From: Planctomycetota bacterium
GTDB taxonomy: Bacteria > Planctomycetota > Phycisphaerae > Sedimentisphaerales > Anaerohalosphaeraceae
NCBI GenBank assembly: GCA_030637065.1
Contig: DAOVVQ010000051.1
Span: 1-17,268, forward strand
Direction: 5' to 3'
Length of the DNA: 17,268 nucleotides
The notes under the pieces are model-generated. The model did not search any database, was not told the DNA's origin, and saw only the letters and a program-made list of their open reading frames with translations. Below are positions 14,872 to 17,268 of this stretch, piece by piece. Made by a program: the position numbers and the translations under genes. Within the stretch, counting starts at the first letter, position 1; each line of letters begins with the position of its first letter.

Positions 14872-14899
14872 TTTGTCCCTCAGTAATAATTTTAAGCAA

Positions 14900-14928
14900 A
14901 TCTTACGCCCAACCGTGTATAATGTCAA
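14900..14928 (-). promoter_or_regulatory. Promoter of the YqaA-AMMECR1-lipoprotein-maf operon
   Basis: On the minus strand TTGACA (14928-14923) and TAAGAT (14905-14900) are separated by 17 bases. Transcription would start about 14893, about 20 nt before the ATG at 14871. The -35 box shares a base with, and abuts, the ispE -10 box on the other strand, so the two divergent promoters overlap. Confidence 0.6.
14918..14923 (+). promoter_or_regulatory. -10 box of ispE
   Basis: A perfect TATAAT precedes the ispE ATG (14933) by 9 bases. No good -35 hexamer was found 16-18 bases upstream (AGCAAA region). A start of transcription near 14930 would leave only about 3 nt of leader, consistent with the lack of a ribosome-binding site. 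Confidence 0.45.
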
Positions 14929-14932
14929 GCGT

Positions 14933-15829
14933 ATGCAAGAGCAGTTTACTACAATTGGCGACGCCCTTCTGGTCCGGGCCCCTGCGAAGATCAATCTGAG
15001 TCTGCTGATAGCCGGCAAACGGCAGGACGGCTTTCACGAGATAGAGACGCTTATGGCCAAGGTTGACCTGTATGACGAGTTACTATTTGAAAGAGGCGGC
15101 GGCGGGGGCGTGGAGTTTAGCTGCACAGGGCGCTATTTTTGCCCTCCAGGCAGTGATAACCTTGTGTGCCGGGCCTGCGAGATGCTTCTCAGCGAGGCGG
15201 GCGTCTCTGAGGCTATTAAGGTTAGCCTGACCAAGAATATACCGGTTGGCGGTGGCCTTGGCGGCGGCAGCAGCGATGCGGCAGCGGCTCTGTTGGGGGT
15301 TCGGCGACTGCTCGGATTGGAGATCAGTGGGGACCAGCTTGTGGACATGGCAGGTCGCCTTGGCAGTGATATACCGTTTTTTTTGTCCGGTCCGTTGGCC
15401 CTTTGCACAGGTCGGGGAGAAAAAATTAATGAAATTGCGGAAGAATTCCCATTCCGGGCGGTCTTGATCCTGCCAGACGTAAGTGTCTCCACGAAAAGGG
15501 TTTACGGGAATTACGTCCATGAACCCACGCTTTACCATGGGCTTAGTGGGAAAATAAATACGCTACTGAGAAAAAAGGATATTGATTCGGTAGTGCAAAT
15601 GTGCGCAAATATGTTGGAAGAAAGTTGTTTTGGCCTGTCCGAGGAACTGGCTGGGCTGAAGCTTCGTATGGAGTCTGCGGGCTTAGGCCCCGTGTGTCTT
15701 AGCGGCAGTGGTTCGACGATGTTTTGTATGCTGACCGAGGACGGTGACAGCAGAATAGAACAGAATCAGTCGGTGGTGCAGGAAAGTCTCGGCTGTGACA
15801 GTGTAGTCGTAAACAACAACAGATGGTGA
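14933..15829 (+). CDS. ispE: 4-diphosphocytidyl-2-C-methyl-D-erythritol kinase
   Basis: IspE phosphorylates CDP-methylerythritol in the MEP pathway of isoprenoid synthesis. The 298-residue product has the GHMP-kinase motifs: N-terminal RAPAKINLSL and DGFHEIETLM, the ATP-binding loop VGGGLGGGSSDAAAAL, IPFFLSGPLALCTGRGE, and the C-terminal LSGSGSTMFCML. The frame is open to 14852, but the region before 14933 holds the promoter elements, so the ATG at 14933 was chosen. No Shine-Dalgarno sequence precedes it and the TATAAT box is only 9 bases upstream, so it is probably a leaderless or near-leaderless transcript. spoVG follows after 21 bases. Confidence 0.94.
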   Translation: MQEQFTTIGDALLVRAPAKINLSLLIAGKRQDGFHEIETLMAKVDLYDELLFERGGGGGVEFSCTGRYFCPPGSDNLVCRACEMLLSEAGVSEAIKVSLTKNIPVGGGLGGGSSDAAAALLGVRRLLGLEISGDQLVDMAGRLGSDIPFFLSGPLALCTGRGEKINEIAEEFPFRAVLILPDVSVSTKRVYGNYVHEPTLYHGLSGKINTLLRKKDIDSVVQMCANMLEESCFGLSEELAGLKLRMESAGLGPVCLSGSGSTMFCMLTEDGDSRIEQNQSVVQESLGCDSVVVNNNRW

Positions 15830-15850
15830 GGTTTAACGCGAGGCAAAAAA

Positions 15851-16288
15851 ATGGAGATCAGCGAAGTAAGAGTCAAGATGGTGGCCAACAAGGATGATCG
15901 GCTCAAGGCGTTCTGCTCGATGACCCTGGACAACGCTTTTGTGATCCGGGACATTAAGATCATTGAGGGGACAGGTGGTTTGTTTGTTGCGATGCCGTCG
16001 CGAAAGATGAGCGATCATTGCAATCATTGCGGGGGAAAGAATCACCTTCGGGCGAAATTCTGCAACAATTGTGGCGGTACGCTGCCGGAAAATCGCGCTC
16101 GACAGGACATTAAGGGCAGGATGAAGCTTCACGCCGATATCGCTCATCCTATCAACGCCGAATGTCGCAAGACCATCCAGGAAACGATCGTGGTGGCCTT
16201 CGAGAAGGAGTTGGCCCGGTCTATGGAGCCCGATTATAAGCCGGTGAACCTTGATGAGCCGGACTACGACGTTCCAGAGACGATCTGA
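15851..16288 (+). CDS. spoVG: SpoVG-family nucleic-acid-binding regulator with inserted zinc ribbon
   Basis: SpoVG is a small RNA/DNA-binding regulator, usually 85-100 residues. This 145-residue version keeps the SpoVG body: MEISEVRVKMV, LKAFCSMTLDNAFVIRDIKI, GGLFVAMPSRK and, after an insert, DIAHPINAECRKTIQETIV. The short loop that normally joins MPS to the HPIN region is replaced by about 35 residues containing a C4 zinc ribbon, C57-x2-C60 and C71-x2-C74 (CNHCGGK and CNNCGGT), then a basic linker. The insert is in frame and the rest of the fold is intact. The ATG is preceded by GAGG with a 7-nt spacer. Placement directly after ispE, and probable co-transcription with it, resembles the ispE-to-spoVG neighbourhood of Firmicutes. 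Confidence 0.92.
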   Translation: MEISEVRVKMVANKDDRLKAFCSMTLDNAFVIRDIKIIEGTGGLFVAMPSRKMSDHCNHCGGKNHLRAKFCNNCGGTLPENRARQDIKGRMKLHADIAHPINAECRKTIQETIVVAFEKELARSMEPDYKPVNLDEPDYDVPETI

Positions 16289-16385
16289 TCTGTCCGGCGG
16301 TTGTTTGCCGGTCGCAACAGGATGCCCAAACGTGCCTGTGCCTGCACGAGCATGGTGTCTGTGCGATATTTAACCGGGTCTGGTA
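16289..16385. terminator. Convergent intergenic region with weak hairpins
   Basis: Between the converging spoVG and flgM-like genes lie two short hairpins: CCGGC/GCCGG around 16292-16310 and CGTGC/GCACG at 16331-16348. Neither has a long T-run on the plus strand. On the minus strand the second is followed by TTT. They may act as weak terminators for the two genes. Confidence 0.3.
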
Positions 16386-16706
16386 TTAGCCGTCTGCGAT
16401 AAATTCTTCCAGCACCATATCGAGGGCAGCATCGAGATTCTCGTTGAGATCATACTGCCCGTGGTCTATTTTTTTCCTGATGTCGGTGACCTTCTCCTGC
16501 CTGATCTCAGGCAGCGATCCGATCATCCCGAGCAATCTTCCCAGCGGGGTGGAATTTAGGCAGTCGAACAGCTCCGATGAGAAGAAGCTTTTTTCGGCTG
16601 TGGACTCCCCGCCCATGGGTTCGACGCGCGACAGTGGCATTTTAGTTAGTTTTTCCGCTTGCGATTGTGAAGTATTCATAGCATTTGTCCCGATACTGCC
16701 CGGCAT
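16386..16706 (-). CDS. FlgM-like anti-sigma-28 factor
   Basis: FlgM proteins bind and inhibit the flagellar sigma factor FliA until the hook is complete. The C-terminal half (about 60-106 from the chosen start) fits the anti-sigma-28 domain: LPEIRQEKVTDIRKKIDHGQ, then YDLNENLDAALDMVLEEF. The N-terminal half is polar and probably disordered, as in FlgM. From the ATG at 16706 the product has 106 residues, with GGAG 8 nt upstream. A shorter start at 16679 (97 residues) is also possible. The frame continues to 16844 but without a ribosome-binding site, and that extension looks non-coding. No flagellar gene is near, and no clear promoter was found. Confidence 0.7.
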   Translation of the reverse strand: MPGSIGTNAMNTSQSQAEKLTKMPLSRVEPMGGESTAEKSFFSSELFDCLNSTPLGRLLGMIGSLPEIRQEKVTDIRKKIDHGQYDLNENLDAALDMVLEEFIADG

Positions 16707-17268
16707 TGAAACGACTCCATCACTTCTCTTGCCGGTCGGTGGCCCCTTGCGTTTTTCAACGGAACCACAACATGTTGTGTGTGCCTCGAGTCCGTTTTGA
16801 GGCTTTCTATGACGTTTACAGTACTGATATCGTCTGGTTGCCATTGAAAACTTTAATAAAGTGTAAGTTTGATTTAAGTCCAGTAACGGCCAAAAGTTAG
16901 GTGAATTTTGCGAAAAACCGCGTTTTGTGTGCTGCCAGGGGGTTTCCTGTTTATCCTAATTTGACGCGCATATTAACATCAAATGGTCAATTGGGCAGTT
17001 TGGGCAATACACAACATATAGTGGGGTGTTTTTTTATTTTTTTGCTGTGAAAAAAGGTTCTGGCGCTGGTAAAAAGGGCGTTTTGGTGTGTGATCGCAAA
17101 AGGTTTCTGTTTTGTCCGCAAAAGCGGGTACATCTGCAACCTGCCTTCCACCTTCGCCAAGGCTACGGCGAGACAGGTCGGCAGAACGATACCGGTCCCC
17201 GTTTTTGCTGGTGTCTTCGTTTTTGCTTGGTTTTAGTAGTAGTAGGTGAATTTAACGGTTGCCTTCCA
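16707..17268. other. Non-coding region with hairpins
   Basis: No convincing gene is present in these 562 bases on either strand. Features seen are a T-rich tract at 17028-17048, a CCGC/GCGG hairpin at 17116-17127, the long imperfect hairpin at 17141-17184 and an AGT triplet run near 17236-17244. The region probably carries the flgM promoter, but I could not place it with confidence. Confidence 0.5.
17141..17184. repeat. Imperfect hairpin, likely dispersed repeat
   Basis: Nested complementary blocks pair CTGCC with GGCAG, ACCT with AGGT and TCGCC with GGCGA around the loop AAGGCTAC, giving a 44-base stem-loop with small bulges. The composition differs from the AT-rich surroundings. It resembles dispersed GC-rich palindromic repeats of bacterial genomes, but only one copy is in this window. 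Confidence 0.5.

Noticed and set aside
16707..16844. N-terminal extension of the FlgM-like gene to 16844
   Set aside because: No ribosome-binding site at that start; the added residues are basic low-complexity sequence and would make the protein longer than usual for FlgM.
17028..17048. Plus-strand terminator with long T-tract
   Set aside because: The preceding ACAC/GTGT pairing is only 4 bp and there is no plus-strand gene for it to end.

Overview
The window looks like a chromosomal segment of an environmental bacterium, most likely a planctomycete (Phycisphaerae-like). That is an inference from gene content and style: a Bacteroidota/Planctomycetota-type long CusA, a CusB with two heavy-metal-binding knuckles, a SpoVG carrying an extra zinc ribbon and placed directly after ispE, AMMECR1 and Maf in one operon, and a FlgM-like protein. 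No rRNA, tRNA, CRISPR array or classical insertion sequence was seen.

Left half (1-10.4 kb), all on the minus strand. A heavy-metal efflux operon is read right to left: an outer-membrane CusC-like lipoprotein (8238-6841), a small YHS-type metal-binding membrane protein (6771-6232), the adaptor CusB (6230-3912) and the RND pump CusA (3910 to beyond base 1). The last three are packed with 1-nt gaps at identical junctions. Upstream lies a signalling pair, a free HPt phosphotransfer protein (10278-9859) overlapping an NtrC-type sigma-54 response regulator (9866-8466), and no histidine kinase is visible. The pair probably regulates the efflux operon. The stretch between them (8239-8465) carries three related half-sites that could be operators. 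The CusA reading frame stops resembling RND pumps about 115 bases before the window edge.

Middle (10.4-12 kb). This accessory stretch holds two short orphan genes on the minus strand: a secreted protein with five 11-residue repeats and a His/Tyr-rich tail, and an AT-rich soluble protein. Each has its own near-consensus TTGACA promoter. A 27-bp perfect palindrome occurs three times (centres at 10531, 11274 and 11990) and delimits the two genes like cassette boundaries. The third copy supplies the stop codon of maf. A different 25-bp palindrome and a 15-bp duplication of a promoter -35 region also lie here.

Right half (12-17.3 kb). The minus-strand operon is a YqaA/DedA-like membrane protein, AMMECR1, a HExxH lipoprotein and maf, with overlapping or closely packed genes. 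Divergent from it is ispE-spoVG on the plus strand. The two promoters overlap, and ispE appears to be nearly leaderless. A FlgM-like anti-sigma factor gene on the minus strand follows, then about 560 bases with hairpins but no recognisable gene.
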